Source of the DNA: Pontiellaceae bacterium B12227
GTDB lineage: Bacteria; Verrucomicrobiota; Kiritimatiellia; Kiritimatiellales; Pontiellaceae
NCBI GenBank assembly: GCA_029432775.1
Contig: JAROAZ010000002.1
Location: 124,001-188,000 of the forward strand
Direction: 5' to 3'
DNA: 64,000 bases
The notes below the pieces were generated by a model. That model was given only the letters and a program-made list of their open reading frames with translations, had not been told where the DNA came from and did no database searches. Positions 15,863 through 24,191 of this stretch are shown here, piece by piece (positions within the stretch are counted from its first letter, which is position 1; every line of letters begins with the position of its first letter). Position numbers and translations under genes: made by a program.

Positions 15863-17167
15863 ATGGATAACAATACCCAGAAAAAATCCCTTCCCGAAAA
15901 GGTAGTTCGCCGTCATGCGGAGCTCCTTAACGAGATTCTTCCCGACTTTTCAACCCTCGTGATTGACGAGGGCCGACCGGCCGATTCGTTGCTTAACGCA
16001 TTCCTGCGCACCCGCCGGGAACTGGGATCGCGCGATCGCCGATTCCTTTCACAGGCCATCTTTTCCTACTTCCGGTGGTACGGCTGGACCGTGAATAAAC
16101 TCCAGTTGAATGTGCAGGAGGCGTCTCTGATCGGAACCGCGCTCGACTCCACCGAACTGCCGCAGAGTTTCCAATATCTGGAAACCTGCTGTAAGCTTCC
16201 GTTCAGCGTTGAGCCACTCGGATTGCTCAGCACCGAAGAGCAGCGCGTTAAACTCAACGAGCTGTTTAAGGACCGCGACGGCTTCCAGACATTGGAACTT
16301 TCCGACCTCGTTTTCTCTGAGTTTGGAAGCGTGGTTGATCCGGAAAAAGAAGCCGCGCTGATTGAATCGTTCCAGCAGCGTCCTCCGGCGTGGATCCGGG
16401 CACGCGCTGAAATGCAGGAACTGGTTTCAGTTCTGGCCGAACAGAATGTTGCAGCGGCGGTTCATAAAACCATCGGAACCGCTATCGGGGTGGATGCAGG
16501 CATCAGCCTGCAGCATGTACTGGGCAAACAAGCCGCAAAATATGTCGTACAGGATGCGGCTTCGCAATGCGTCGGCCTGATTGCCGACCCGCAAACGGAC
16601 GGCGACTGGTGGGACTGCTGCGCCGGAGCCGGCGGCAAGGCCCTGCATCTGATGGACCTCATGCATTCCGGCAAGGTGCTCTCCACCGACGTCCGCATTC
16701 CCGCTCTGAAAGAACTCAAAAAACGCGCCCGGAAATATGGAATCAAAAATATCCGTACGCAGCCCTTTAATGCGGTGAACGACGAACCGTTCACCAAGAC
16801 CTTCGACGGCGTCATGGTGGATGCCCCCTGCTCCGGCTGGGGAACCTGGAGCCGCAATCCGGACGCCCGCTGGCGGGCATCGCGCCGCGATGTGATGCAG
16901 TGCGCCACCCGGCAGCTCAAGATTCTCAATAACGTCAAATGGTGCGTGAAACCCGGCGGAGTGCTGATTTATGCCGTCTGCACGTTCTCCCGTCCGGAAA
17001 CGGAAGAGGTGGTCATGAACTTCCTCGACCAGCATGCCGACTTTTCACTCGAAGCCTTCAAAAACCCGCTAACCGGGGAACAGACGGAAGGTCAGCTGCA
17101 GATCTGGCCCTGGGAAAATCCCGGCGACGGCATGTTTATTGCCCGCTTCCGCCGTAAAGAAGATTAA
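15863..17167 (+). CDS. RsmB/NOL1/NOP2-family RNA cytosine-C5 methyltransferase
   Basis: A 434-residue protein with an N-terminal helical region and a C-terminal SAM-dependent domain. The SAM loop is CCAGAGGKALHL near residue 253, an acidic strand follows (VLSTDVRIPAL), motif IV is VDAPCSGWGTWSRNPDARWR with its cysteine near residue 323, and motif VI reads AVCTFSRPETEEVV with the catalytic cysteine. These enzymes form 5-methylcytosine in rRNA or tRNA. The N-terminus differs from the NusB-like domain of E. coli RsmB, so the target could be another RNA. Two palindromes (16169 and 16283) both encode the F-Q-x-L-E peptide. Confidence 0.88.
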   Translation: MDNNTQKKSLPEKVVRRHAELLNEILPDFSTLVIDEGRPADSLLNAFLRTRRELGSRDRRFLSQAIFSYFRWYGWTVNKLQLNVQEASLIGTALDSTELPQSFQYLETCCKLPFSVEPLGLLSTEEQRVKLNELFKDRDGFQTLELSDLVFSEFGSVVDPEKEAALIESFQQRPPAWIRARAEMQELVSVLAEQNVAAAVHKTIGTAIGVDAGISLQHVLGKQAAKYVVQDAASQCVGLIADPQTDGDWWDCCAGAGGKALHLMDLMHSGKVLSTDVRIPALKELKKRARKYGIKNIRTQPFNAVNDEPFTKTFDGVMVDAPCSGWGTWSRNPDARWRASRRDVMQCATRQLKILNNVKWCVKPGGVLIYAVCTFSRPETEEVVMNFLDQHADFSLEAFKNPLTGEQTEGQLQIWPWENPGDGMFIARFRRKED

Positions 17168-17172
17168 AACTT

Positions 17173-17499
17173 TCAGTCTTCCAGGGGCTGGAAGTCGTCA
17201 ATATCGGTATTTTCAAAAGCCACGTTGCCAATGCGGAGCCGGATCGTCTCCGCCGTTGGCGGCGGGAGTACCAGCGAGTCGAGCACCAGCTTACCAACCA
17301 GCACGCCCTCCCGGCCGCGCAGGCGCATCCGCACACGCTGATTCAGCACAATATGGAATTTATCCTCCACCCGCTGGAAGGCCGCCTTCTGCTCGTTCGT
17401 AAACTGAAACCAGCCCTCTTCCCCCAGATCGCGCGGGAATTCCAGCAGGTCGTCCGCTGCGAAGTTGAAGTCTAATTGATTTTTCGGGTCCTGTTCCAT
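17173..17499 (-). CDS. Hypothetical acidic protein (108 aa)
   Basis: A 108-residue soluble protein, N-terminus MEQDPKNQLDFNFAADDLLE, with a mixed charge centre (NQRVRMRLRGREGVLVGKL) and an acidic C-terminus. No family is recognised. The stop is 5 bp from the stop of the rsmB-like gene on the other strand, so the genes are convergent. The last codons (DFQPLED) are written by a perfect TTCCAGGGGCTGGAA palindrome at 17179-17193. Codon use looks like its neighbours, which supports a real gene. Confidence 0.6.
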   Translation of the reverse strand: MEQDPKNQLDFNFAADDLLEFPRDLGEEGWFQFTNEQKAAFQRVEDKFHIVLNQRVRMRLRGREGVLVGKLVLDSLVLPPPTAETIRLRIGNVAFENTDIDDFQPLED

Positions 17500-17597
17500 A
17501 AGCGCGACAAGATAGCTAAATAAGACCCGTTTGAAAATTGGCTTTCTATTTTTTCGAATGCGGGGAAAATCAAGCCCTTTAAATAGAGAGGTTTGCC

Positions 17598-18473
17598 ATG
17601 AAATTATTTTTGCTCACCGGAGCCCTTTTCTCCGCCGTTCTGCTCAGCGGATGCGTTTCTGTGACCGAAAGGGATGTGCTGCCGGAAACCCCTGTGCAGC
17701 TCTATCCCGCTGCCGCAAAGCTCAAAGGCGCCAACCCGGCAAGCCTCAGCCTGAATGCCCGGCAGACAGTCGCCGACATTACTCTGCATTCGCAGACCAT
17801 CCGGAATATTGCAGCCCATGTAGACTCCGCCGTGGTCAGTATTTATGTAAAAACAGCCACACCGGTGAAAGTCCGCCTCATCCCGTTTAATTTAAAGTTT
17901 ACCGGAATTCCCGCAACCCTGCCCGGTGTCGGGCTCGGCTCCGGCTTTTTCATTCATCCCAGCGGTTATCTGCTGACCAATGAACATGTCATTCACAATG
18001 CCACCGATATACGGGTCATGACCCACAACGGGACTGACTACATTGCCACACTCATTGCATCCGACCCCGTTTACGATCTGGCCCTGCTGAAAGTTGAATC
18101 GCCGAATAATTTTAAATTCTCCTTCATTCCCATGGGAGATTCCACCCAGGTCCGCGGAGGCGACCACGTGATTGCCGTCGGGAATCCGCTCGGATTCGGG
18201 CACACCGTCACCGCCGGCATTGTCAGCCATACCGGCCGCAGCCTGTTCGAGGAAAAAGATCCCGCGGGCCGCTATGTCCGCTATATTCAGACCGACGCAG
18301 CCATCAATCCCGGCTCTTCCGGCGGACCGCTCATCTCTCTGACCGGAGCCTGGATCGGCCTGAACACCGCTCAGATGGCCAACAGTCAGGGCATCGGCTT
18401 CACCGTACCAAGCACACAGGTTCAGGAATTCATCAGCAGCATACTTCAAGGAACCGGACAACAGGTTCAATAA
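17598..18473 (+). CDS. Trypsin-like (S1C, Deg/HtrA-type) protease, lipoprotein, no PDZ domain
   Basis: A 291-residue protein with a lipoprotein signal peptide (AVLLSGCVSV, lipidation Cys near residue 19). The catalytic triad is complete: His in LTNEHVIHNATD near 133, Asp in PVYDLALLKV near 159, Ser in INPGSSGGPLIS near 235. The chain ends just after the protease domain, so the PDZ domains of DegP/DegS are missing. It should be a membrane-anchored envelope protease or chaperone. A good ribosome site (AGAGAGGTTTGCC) precedes ATG 17598. The next small lipoprotein gene follows by 20 bp. Confidence 0.88.
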   Translation: MKLFLLTGALFSAVLLSGCVSVTERDVLPETPVQLYPAAAKLKGANPASLSLNARQTVADITLHSQTIRNIAAHVDSAVVSIYVKTATPVKVRLIPFNLKFTGIPATLPGVGLGSGFFIHPSGYLLTNEHVIHNATDIRVMTHNGTDYIATLIASDPVYDLALLKVESPNNFKFSFIPMGDSTQVRGGDHVIAVGNPLGFGHTVTAGIVSHTGRSLFEEKDPAGRYVRYIQTDAAINPGSSGGPLISLTGAWIGLNTAQMANSQGIGFTVPSTQVQEFISSILQGTGQQVQ

Positions 18474-18493
18474 GCCCGAAAAAGGATATCATC

Positions 18494-18691
18494 ATGCAAA
18501 AACTCATTACCGGCCTCGCCCTCCTCTCCACTACCGTCCTGATCGGAGGCTGTGTGAACCGCACCGTATCGCGGGAACCTTCCAACTATGGACAGAGCTC
18601 CAAGAGCAAAAACTACGGTGCAACCGGCCGCGGGCAGGTGGTAGAGGAAAAACGCGTCTGGATCTGGCAGAAAGAATTCCGCAATAATTAA
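18494..18691 (+). CDS. Small lipoprotein (65 aa)
   Basis: A 65-residue protein with a lipoprotein signal (LLSTTVLIGGCVNRTVSRE, Cys near residue 20) and a short polar C-terminus ending EKRVWIWQKEFRNN. No family is recognised. It sits 20 bp after the Deg-like lipoprotein gene and 4 bp before the zinc-ribbon gene, suggesting one transcript. A preceding AAAGGATATC is a plausible ribosome site. Confidence 0.7.
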   Translation: MQKLITGLALLSTTVLIGGCVNRTVSREPSNYGQSSKSKNYGATGRGQVVEEKRVWIWQKEFRNN

Positions 18692-18695
18692 CCCC

Positions 18696-18995
18696 ATGAA
18701 GCGGAAACGCAAAAGGCTGGATTGGGATCCTGATATCGAGGAACACCCGCATCAGGAAACCATGGCCGAAGAGATGGCCTCGCTGATCCATCCGCGTATC
18801 CGATCCCGCGGCTATGCCGCCGCATCGATTTTCGGGATGATCGCAAATGATATCGATGCGGAGTCGACCTATGCCCAGCGCTGCCCGAAATGCGATCACC
18901 ACACACTCGTCCGCGTGCGGGCCGGCGATCCGAAATCGCCCTGGCTCTGCAACCACTGTGGCAACGATGCCGACGAGTTCGGCAACAAGCTGTAA
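18696..18995 (+). CDS. Hypothetical zinc-ribbon protein (99 aa)
   Basis: A 99-residue protein with a very basic start (MKRKRKRLDWD), a short helical middle, and a C-terminal zinc ribbon made of CPKCDHH near residue 63 and CNHCGND near residue 86. No family name is supported. It starts 4 bp after the small lipoprotein gene. A DNA- or RNA-binding role is possible but is inference from charge and the ribbon alone. Confidence 0.65.
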   Translation: MKRKRKRLDWDPDIEEHPHQETMAEEMASLIHPRIRSRGYAAASIFGMIANDIDAESTYAQRCPKCDHHTLVRVRAGDPKSPWLCNHCGNDADEFGNKL

Positions 18996-19181
18996 TAAAA
19001 AACCGCCTTCGCCCCGTATTTGGTGGAGAGCCTCTTCGGTGGCAGTTCCGTTCCGGTGCCTTTCCTTCCGCTCCGACGAGTAATGGTTCCCATTCTCGCG
19101 GTGCGTCGGCCCTTCGTAGTACTAATGAACCGGAGATTTTCACATCGAAGGTGTCATAACGATTGGGGGCAGCCCAGGGGA
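18996..19181. other. Left boundary zone of the A+T-rich island
   Basis: No convincing gene. The left part keeps the G+C-rich style of the neighbours up to about 19160; base composition then changes to A+T-rich. No copy of the tRNA-His 3' end was found here by eye, so an attachment-site duplication is not shown. The small 12-mer GGGGGCAGCCCA recurs near 31095 at the edge of the second A+T-rich cluster. Confidence 0.4.
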
Positions 19182-20237
19182 TTATCCATTAAGTTCAAAT
19201 TTTGCTGAAACTGACCAGCATGTCTCCGCAACTGAATCCAAGTATACTTGATGAATAGTCCTAATCTCATCACTGCTAAACCCTGTTAGTAGGTAGCTTT
19301 CGGGTGTTGGATATTCTATATGGACGTCAGGGCAGCAAATTTTAAATAGAGCGCAACCCAGTGCCTGCATTTTACTTCCAGTAGGTGCTAAGACCATTCT
19401 GTGGGTGAAACAGATTTTATTATATATCTCAGATAAACAAGCTATGGTTTCTCGGTAATCCAATGCGCTGCTGGTGCGTTTGAGAAGCCCATCTTCTTTC
19501 AATGGGTTATCTGAAGAAAAGTCATTTATAACATCAGCATGAATTTCTTGAGCTGCCTTTTCTCTCCAGCTTAGGTGGGGGGGCTTGCATCCGATCATTA
19601 TTAGATGGGCTGGATTAATTGTAGCCAACAAAGCATGAATTAATTGTTCATTAAATGAATTAAATGCAATCACATATGCAGGACTTCGTTGCATGATGAC
19701 GCTAGAAAGCTCAGGGGTTCTCACAACGTCGTGTACACCGAAGGAAGGAGATAGTCCTATGTTTGAAAAATCCTTCCGTTGCTTAGCAAACTCATCTTCT
19801 GAAGGGCAATATGACATTGGTTCAGTATATATAATTCGTACCGGGCATTTTATGCTCTGTAGTCTCCATAGTAGACTCATGATTAACATCTTGGACATCA
19901 CTGAGATATCTATAACCACTTCTTCAAGGGAGTCTTCTATAGGTTTTAGAATCTCGCCGAGCATTTCTTCAAACTTTGTTGGATGAAACCTATCATACTC
20001 AGCTTCTTTAGCTTTTTTATTTGTGCGGGGTTGAACTTCTTTTAACAGTTCCTCTAAGCGGTTTTTTCGCTCCGGAGCGTTTTTTACAACAATAGAATGT
20101 TCAAATAGTTTTTCATTCTGAAGGGCGGAAAGAAAAGAAAGAGACCTTGATTCAAAACCTTCTGATATAATTAGCAATCTGTTGGATTTATGCTCTAGGT
20201 CGGATTGATTAAACTGTGTGACTGATGGCGTAGGCAT
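19182..20237 (-). CDS. Unknown protein with CARF-like Rossmann signatures, third gene of the tRNA-His island
   Basis: A 351-residue protein if started at ATG 20237, which overlaps the preceding stop as TAATG; a longer start at 20252 is possible. It has strands followed by glycine/serine turns: LLIISEGFESRSLSFL near the N-terminus, EVVIDISVMSKMLIMSLLWR near residue 110, and VLAPTGSKMQALGCALF near residue 285. The last resembles the T-G-G-T-K-x-M motif of CARF and related nucleotide-sensing folds, but similarity is short. No nuclease or catalytic motif is obvious. Translational coupling to the kinase-ATPase gene means a shared role. No named family can be assigned with confidence. Confidence 0.7.
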   Translation of the reverse strand: MPTPSVTQFNQSDLEHKSNRLLIISEGFESRSLSFLSALQNEKLFEHSIVVKNAPERKNRLEELLKEVQPRTNKKAKEAEYDRFHPTKFEEMLGEILKPIEDSLEEVVIDISVMSKMLIMSLLWRLQSIKCPVRIIYTEPMSYCPSEDEFAKQRKDFSNIGLSPSFGVHDVVRTPELSSVIMQRSPAYVIAFNSFNEQLIHALLATINPAHLIMIGCKPPHLSWREKAAQEIHADVINDFSSDNPLKEDGLLKRTSSALDYRETIACLSEIYNKICFTHRMVLAPTGSKMQALGCALFKICCPDVHIEYPTPESYLLTGFSSDEIRTIHQVYLDSVAETCWSVSAKFELNG

Positions 20238-22687
20238 TATTCTCTCTCCCATTCAAATTGCCCTTGATTGCCGCTTTTATTGATTTTCTTTTTTTTATCA
20301 AATGATCCTTTAAGCCATTCCTTTGATAAGTCCTCCGGATTCTCCATTAGACTGCAAAATTGATCCCAGTTCATTGTGACTGAATCTCGTTTAGAAAATG
20401 ATAAGGTAAAGTAAGGAATAAGAAGGCCTCTTAGATAGAGGCGAGGCACTGCTTTTCCAGCAGCACTTTTTCCCCGTGAATCCCGGATGAATAGCCCGTA
20501 GCGAATTATGCCTTTATAGTAATCATCAACAACTTCGTTCGGTTCGGAGGTAACTTCTGTAATCTCAATTCGTCGGGCTTGTTTAGGTTTTTCGACCCCA
20601 TCATTCTTGGAAGTTTTATTCTGAAGCTCGTAATCGGCTATTTGCTGAAAAGCTTTTGCAATTTTGACTAGATGATCACCGTAAGATTTATCCCTACCGA
20701 TCATCTGATGTACTTTAGCAGTGGGACTGGTTGCGGATTCCAAAAGAGAGAGATATTTACTGCCAGCCTCTCTCATAACCCTATTTTGGATTTTTGGTGT
20801 GATGATTCCTTCATCAGAATTAACTGCCAACCGGTCAGAGTCTTCCAAAGAGACCATTCCTGCAAAAATACGAATCATTTCCCGGATATCGCTAGACCAC
20901 ATTGCGGTAAAAAAATATATGCCTGCGTACTCTATCCTCGTCTTTGAAGACCCTTTGAGTTTTTCGGCAAGAGATGTGTTTGAATCTTTTGACTCGCCCA
21001 GGAGGTCTTTTAAAGTTAACCCCCGGTCGGTTAGCCTATCATCTCGGTTGATCCGTTTAGATATAATGGAACTGAGAACTTGCTGATTTTTCTTAGGCTC
21101 TGCCTGTAGTACTGCAAGTCCATAATCGATCAATGAATAATCATCATTTTCCTCTAGGACCTTTTCATTCAAACCGATTGGAACAAAACTTTCTGCACTT
21201 TCAGTAGATACTTTGAAAATCACATTTGCAGATCTCCTAAACACCACGGCATTTAAAATCTTTTGCATTGAGGATGTGATAAGAGGGGTGGAGTAATCGT
21301 CTAAAAAAAAGAAAAATGGTAAATCCGGAACCCAGGGGGTGTTACTTTTAATTAGCTGTGTTAAATCCTCAAGGAATGAGATTTCACACAAACTCCACGC
21401 TGGTTGATATTTTGCACCTAGTCGGGATGAGCGAAGGTTTTTACTTAGAAATGTTCTGAGAGAGTCAAGGCTGGAGGTTGATACCGTTAGGATTTCCGCC
21501 CCCAAAGCTTCACTAAAAAACTCATAAAGCCATTCGTAGGTAGTGTCATGCTTTTTAGATTCTAAACTTAGCCAATCGACGAGTTCAATGGACCAGCTTA
21601 GATGAAAATAGTGAATAATCTGGTTGCTGGCCTCAGTCTTTAAATCGTCAGGTAACCAAGGGAAGGCCTCTGCAAGCGCTCGGGCATTTAGGTAGTGCCC
21701 AATAAAAGTATCTGAAAGGGGTACGCTTGAAGGTCCTAGTCGAACATCGAATATTGCAGTCAACCTTCTAAAGAGCATAGTTTTTCCGCATCCACGCAGA
21801 CCCGTTACGACAGAAACATTTTTCGATAAAGCTTCGGAGCTCTTAATGTAGTCAGGAACGAATAGTTCCTTCCATTCACCAAACCTGTCCCCAATATGCT
21901 CTGCTGCAAGATAGTCTGCAATATGCCGTACAGACTCTCCCCCTGTCGTTGCCGGCAACTCGTAACACTCCTTCTTTAAGAGCTCTATAAGCTTCCTCGC
22001 GTTGCGAACATATTCACCTTCAGTAACATTAGTTTCTAATAGAAACCCCAAATATACTCGCTTCAACTGCCGGTAAATGAATTTATCAGGCCCTTCGAAC
22101 GAATGGTATTCACTCTCCATAGAGGCGAGAGCCTCTCTAACCATAGTCGCTAATCCTAAATAGTCATCCAGAACATCGAAGCCGAGGGAGGCGGTACATG
22201 ATCCAAAGTCTGTAACCCAAACTTCTCTGGTAGTTGTATCTATACTCAGGGTACTTGGATTTTCCACCATAATATTGCCTGCGTGTAAATCTCCGTGCTG
22301 CACATCAACTACGGAACAGGCATGTAAAATTTCTAGAACACGCTCTATCACGCTTACAAGCAATGGCGGAGTCATTTCTTTTCGCTCTATTAAGCTTGAA
22401 ACGGTTTGGCCGTCGATGAAGTCCCAAGAAATCCATAAAAACTCTTCATCATCTATGCGCTCTACCCCATGATCATGGTATCTCACTACACCGCGACATT
22501 TTTCTAGAGCGACAACTTTACTTATTTCATTCTGCCAAGGGCCAGATTGGCGCTCCCCTGGAATAAGTTTTATAGCTCTTTTTTCGCGAACACCTCCTTG
22601 GCGTTCAGCGTAAAAAACTCTACCTACTGCACCTTCGCCACATTGTCTGATCAATTCGTACTCGCGAATAATAGTTCCAACACTCAT
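20237..22687 (-). CDS. Ser/Thr protein kinase fused to P-loop ATPase
   Basis: An 816-residue protein. Residues 9-190 form a eukaryote-like kinase: glycine loop GEGAVGRVF (about 17-25), ATP lysine in RAIKLIP (39), catalytic loop HGDLHAGNI (131-139), and metal loop DFG (160-162). A P-loop follows, GLRGCGKT at 296-303 (GxxGxGKT), with a Walker-B-like strand FFFFLDDYS near 460, and a long helical C-terminal region of 300 residues. Kinase-plus-NTPase layouts occur in signalling and anti-phage proteins. ATG 22687 directly abuts the methyltransferase stop (TAGATG), and its own stop overlaps the next start. All key kinase residues are present. Base composition is lower in G+C than flanking genes. Confidence 0.85.
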   Translation of the reverse strand: MSVGTIIREYELIRQCGEGAVGRVFYAERQGGVREKRAIKLIPGERQSGPWQNEISKVVALEKCRGVVRYHDHGVERIDDEEFLWISWDFIDGQTVSSLIERKEMTPPLLVSVIERVLEILHACSVVDVQHGDLHAGNIMVENPSTLSIDTTTREVWVTDFGSCTASLGFDVLDDYLGLATMVREALASMESEYHSFEGPDKFIYRQLKRVYLGFLLETNVTEGEYVRNARKLIELLKKECYELPATTGGESVRHIADYLAAEHIGDRFGEWKELFVPDYIKSSEALSKNVSVVTGLRGCGKTMLFRRLTAIFDVRLGPSSVPLSDTFIGHYLNARALAEAFPWLPDDLKTEASNQIIHYFHLSWSIELVDWLSLESKKHDTTYEWLYEFFSEALGAEILTVSTSSLDSLRTFLSKNLRSSRLGAKYQPAWSLCEISFLEDLTQLIKSNTPWVPDLPFFFFLDDYSTPLITSSMQKILNAVVFRRSANVIFKVSTESAESFVPIGLNEKVLEENDDYSLIDYGLAVLQAEPKKNQQVLSSIISKRINRDDRLTDRGLTLKDLLGESKDSNTSLAEKLKGSSKTRIEYAGIYFFTAMWSSDIREMIRIFAGMVSLEDSDRLAVNSDEGIITPKIQNRVMREAGSKYLSLLESATSPTAKVHQMIGRDKSYGDHLVKIAKAFQQIADYELQNKTSKNDGVEKPKQARRIEITEVTSEPNEVVDDYYKGIIRYGLFIRDSRGKSAAGKAVPRLYLRGLLIPYFTLSFSKRDSVTMNWDQFCSLMENPEDLSKEWLKGSFDKKKKINKSGNQGQFEWERE

Positions 22688-23806
22688 CTATACCCTCTCG
22701 TATATTAAAATGTGCTCTTCCTTAACCCCTTTGCAATCCCGCCGAGCCCTTCGTATATCCGGAATCTTATCTCTAACTATTTTCTTCAGCCGTAGGTTCT
22801 TAAAATTAACGTCAATTAAATCATGAAGCGCCTGAGAGGGGCTCTTTCCGTTTCTTTTCACAGAATCCCCAACAATAAAAATGCAATGTCCGCCATGAAC
22901 CAATGAATTGTTAACTTTACTCAGCAATGAAGACATGGAGGAAACGAATGAAGCGGTGCATTGAGCTTTATTGTTATCGAGCAATTGGCAGCTCCCTTGA
23001 TTGAGAAACCATAAACGGAGCCGATTATCCCTGCCGTAGTCCAAGGCATTCATATAAGGAGGACTTGTGATCAAGCAGTCAAATGATTCAGGTAGCTTAA
23101 TATTTAAAACTGAGCCTTTCCTACATATTGAATTACAATTATTTGGGAAGATTGCTGGCCGCTTAAAGATTCGGTCAATTTTCCTAATCATACGAGATTC
23201 TAAATCTCTGTACTCATACATCTCCGGAAACTCATCTCTCGGAAACTTTTTTGATCTTAGATAAGGAACAAGGTGGCTTGATGGGTATGAGAGAAAACCC
23301 GGACGTTGATGGTGTAGAATTCCCAGTAAGCACGAAAGGAGAAACCATTGATTGCTGCTGTTGCAATATTCAGCAAACTTTATTGATTCCTTCAGGGTCC
23401 TCGGGTGAAAAAACTCGCGCACCCAAATGGGTACTGTGCGTAAATCTGTATCTGGTAACTTCTTTGATCTTTCCAAAGCATTATTTAGCAGAATTAAAGC
23501 GTCTTCTTTAGACTCTGGAGGGTTCAGCTTGGCTTTTGATAAAAGAATAGCATACGGACTAATATCTGAAGCAAAAACATTTCGGCCAGCCATTTTTGCT
23601 TCCAGAGGTATAGTTCCTGACCCAGAAAAAGGATCTACAACTAAATCACCAACGTTTGAATACTCACTAATTAAATCGTAAGCGATGCTGCTTTTTAATT
23701 TTCCAATATATGGAGACAGCTGGTTGAGTGAACACTCAGAATGAGTACACGGCTTTTTCCAGCGACGTGGAGATGGTTTAATTGTGATATCTGATGCATA
23801 AATCAT
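22688..23806 (-). CDS. SAM-dependent DNA methyltransferase-like protein (SPPY type)
   Basis: A 372-residue methyltransferase. The SAM motif DPFSGSGT is at 58-65, an acidic strand follows (NVFASDISPYA), and the catalytic motif SPPY is at 248-251 in ITSPPYMNALDYGRD. SPPY is commonest in N4-cytosine and some N6-adenine DNA methyltransferases; TRM11-like RNA enzymes share the layout and cannot be excluded. No specificity domain or restriction endonuclease is encoded next to it. It is the first gene of a strictly coupled three-gene operon with the kinase-ATPase. A palindrome TTGCGT-N12-ACGCAA lies about 80 bp upstream of ATG 23806. Confidence 0.85.
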   Translation of the reverse strand: MIYASDITIKPSPRRWKKPCTHSECSLNQLSPYIGKLKSSIAYDLISEYSNVGDLVVDPFSGSGTIPLEAKMAGRNVFASDISPYAILLSKAKLNPPESKEDALILLNNALERSKKLPDTDLRTVPIWVREFFHPRTLKESIKFAEYCNSSNQWFLLSCLLGILHHQRPGFLSYPSSHLVPYLRSKKFPRDEFPEMYEYRDLESRMIRKIDRIFKRPAIFPNNCNSICRKGSVLNIKLPESFDCLITSPPYMNALDYGRDNRLRLWFLNQGSCQLLDNNKAQCTASFVSSMSSLLSKVNNSLVHGGHCIFIVGDSVKRNGKSPSQALHDLIDVNFKNLRLKKIVRDKIPDIRRARRDCKGVKEEHILIYERV

Positions 23807-23885
23807 TCGACCAATTTATATAGAAACAATCGACCAAACTCTAGATAAATGGCGTCTAGTTACCTATATATTTTATCGTAGAGCT

Positions 23886-23909
23886 TTGCGTAAAAATTTC
23901 AAAACGCAA
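23886..23909. promoter_or_regulatory. Operator-like palindrome upstream of the island operon
   Basis: TTGCGT and ACGCAA face each other across 12 bp. On the minus strand an A+T-rich stretch (ATAAAATATATAG) that could be a -10 region follows at about 23860-23875, so the palindrome would overlap the promoter of the methyltransferase-kinase operon. Symmetry is exact in the arms; the binding protein is unknown. Confidence 0.4.
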
Positions 23910-24080
23910 TTTGCAATCAACCCTTAGCGCGAAGAATTCCCTAAGAATATGAACCTCATCAAAGTGATTACTACAATAGCCACTGGAAATCTTTCCCGTT
24001 TCTTTCCCGCTTTGACCGCTTTTGACGGGTTATGACTAGGGTAGACACAAAATAGGGTATACATAAAATATGCACAAAAT

Positions 24081-24108
24081 AAGGGCTTAAACCGAAGTTT
24101 AAGCCCTT
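24081..24108 (-). terminator. Terminator hairpin behind tRNA-His
   Basis: AAGGGCTTAAAC, loop CGAA, GTTTAAGCCCTT: a perfect 12-bp stem 5 bp past the encoded CCA of tRNA-His on the minus strand, followed by TATTTTG. It is the likely transcript end of the tRNA and lies between it and the island. Confidence 0.75.
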
Positions 24109-24113
24109 AAAAC

Positions 24114-24191
24114 TGGGGTGAAAGACGGGATTCGAACCCGCGACTTTCTGGACCACAACCAGACGCTCTAACCAACTGAGCTACAATCACC
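24114..24191 (-). tRNA. tRNA-His (anticodon GTG)
   Basis: The minus strand gives a complete cloverleaf: D arm GCTCAGTTGGTTAGAGC, anticodon arm TCTGG-TTGTGGT-CCAGA with anticodon GTG, T arm GCGGG-TTCGAAT-CCCGT, and encoded CCA at 24114-24116. A G at the -1 position (24191) opposite C73 is the identity mark of tRNA-His. The acceptor stem is unusual: GTGATTG pairs with CTTTCAC except for two adjacent U-U oppositions at pairs 5-68 and 6-67. The 3' end faces the A+T-rich island, as expected if an element integrated there and replaced the 3' part of the gene. Confidence 0.93.

Noticed and set aside
23971..24156. Minus-strand open frame running through tRNA-His into the gap
   Set aside because: Its first part is the tRNA read as protein (VAGSNPVFHP); the rest has no recognisable family. 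It may hint at an old integration site but is not supported as a gene or integrase remnant.
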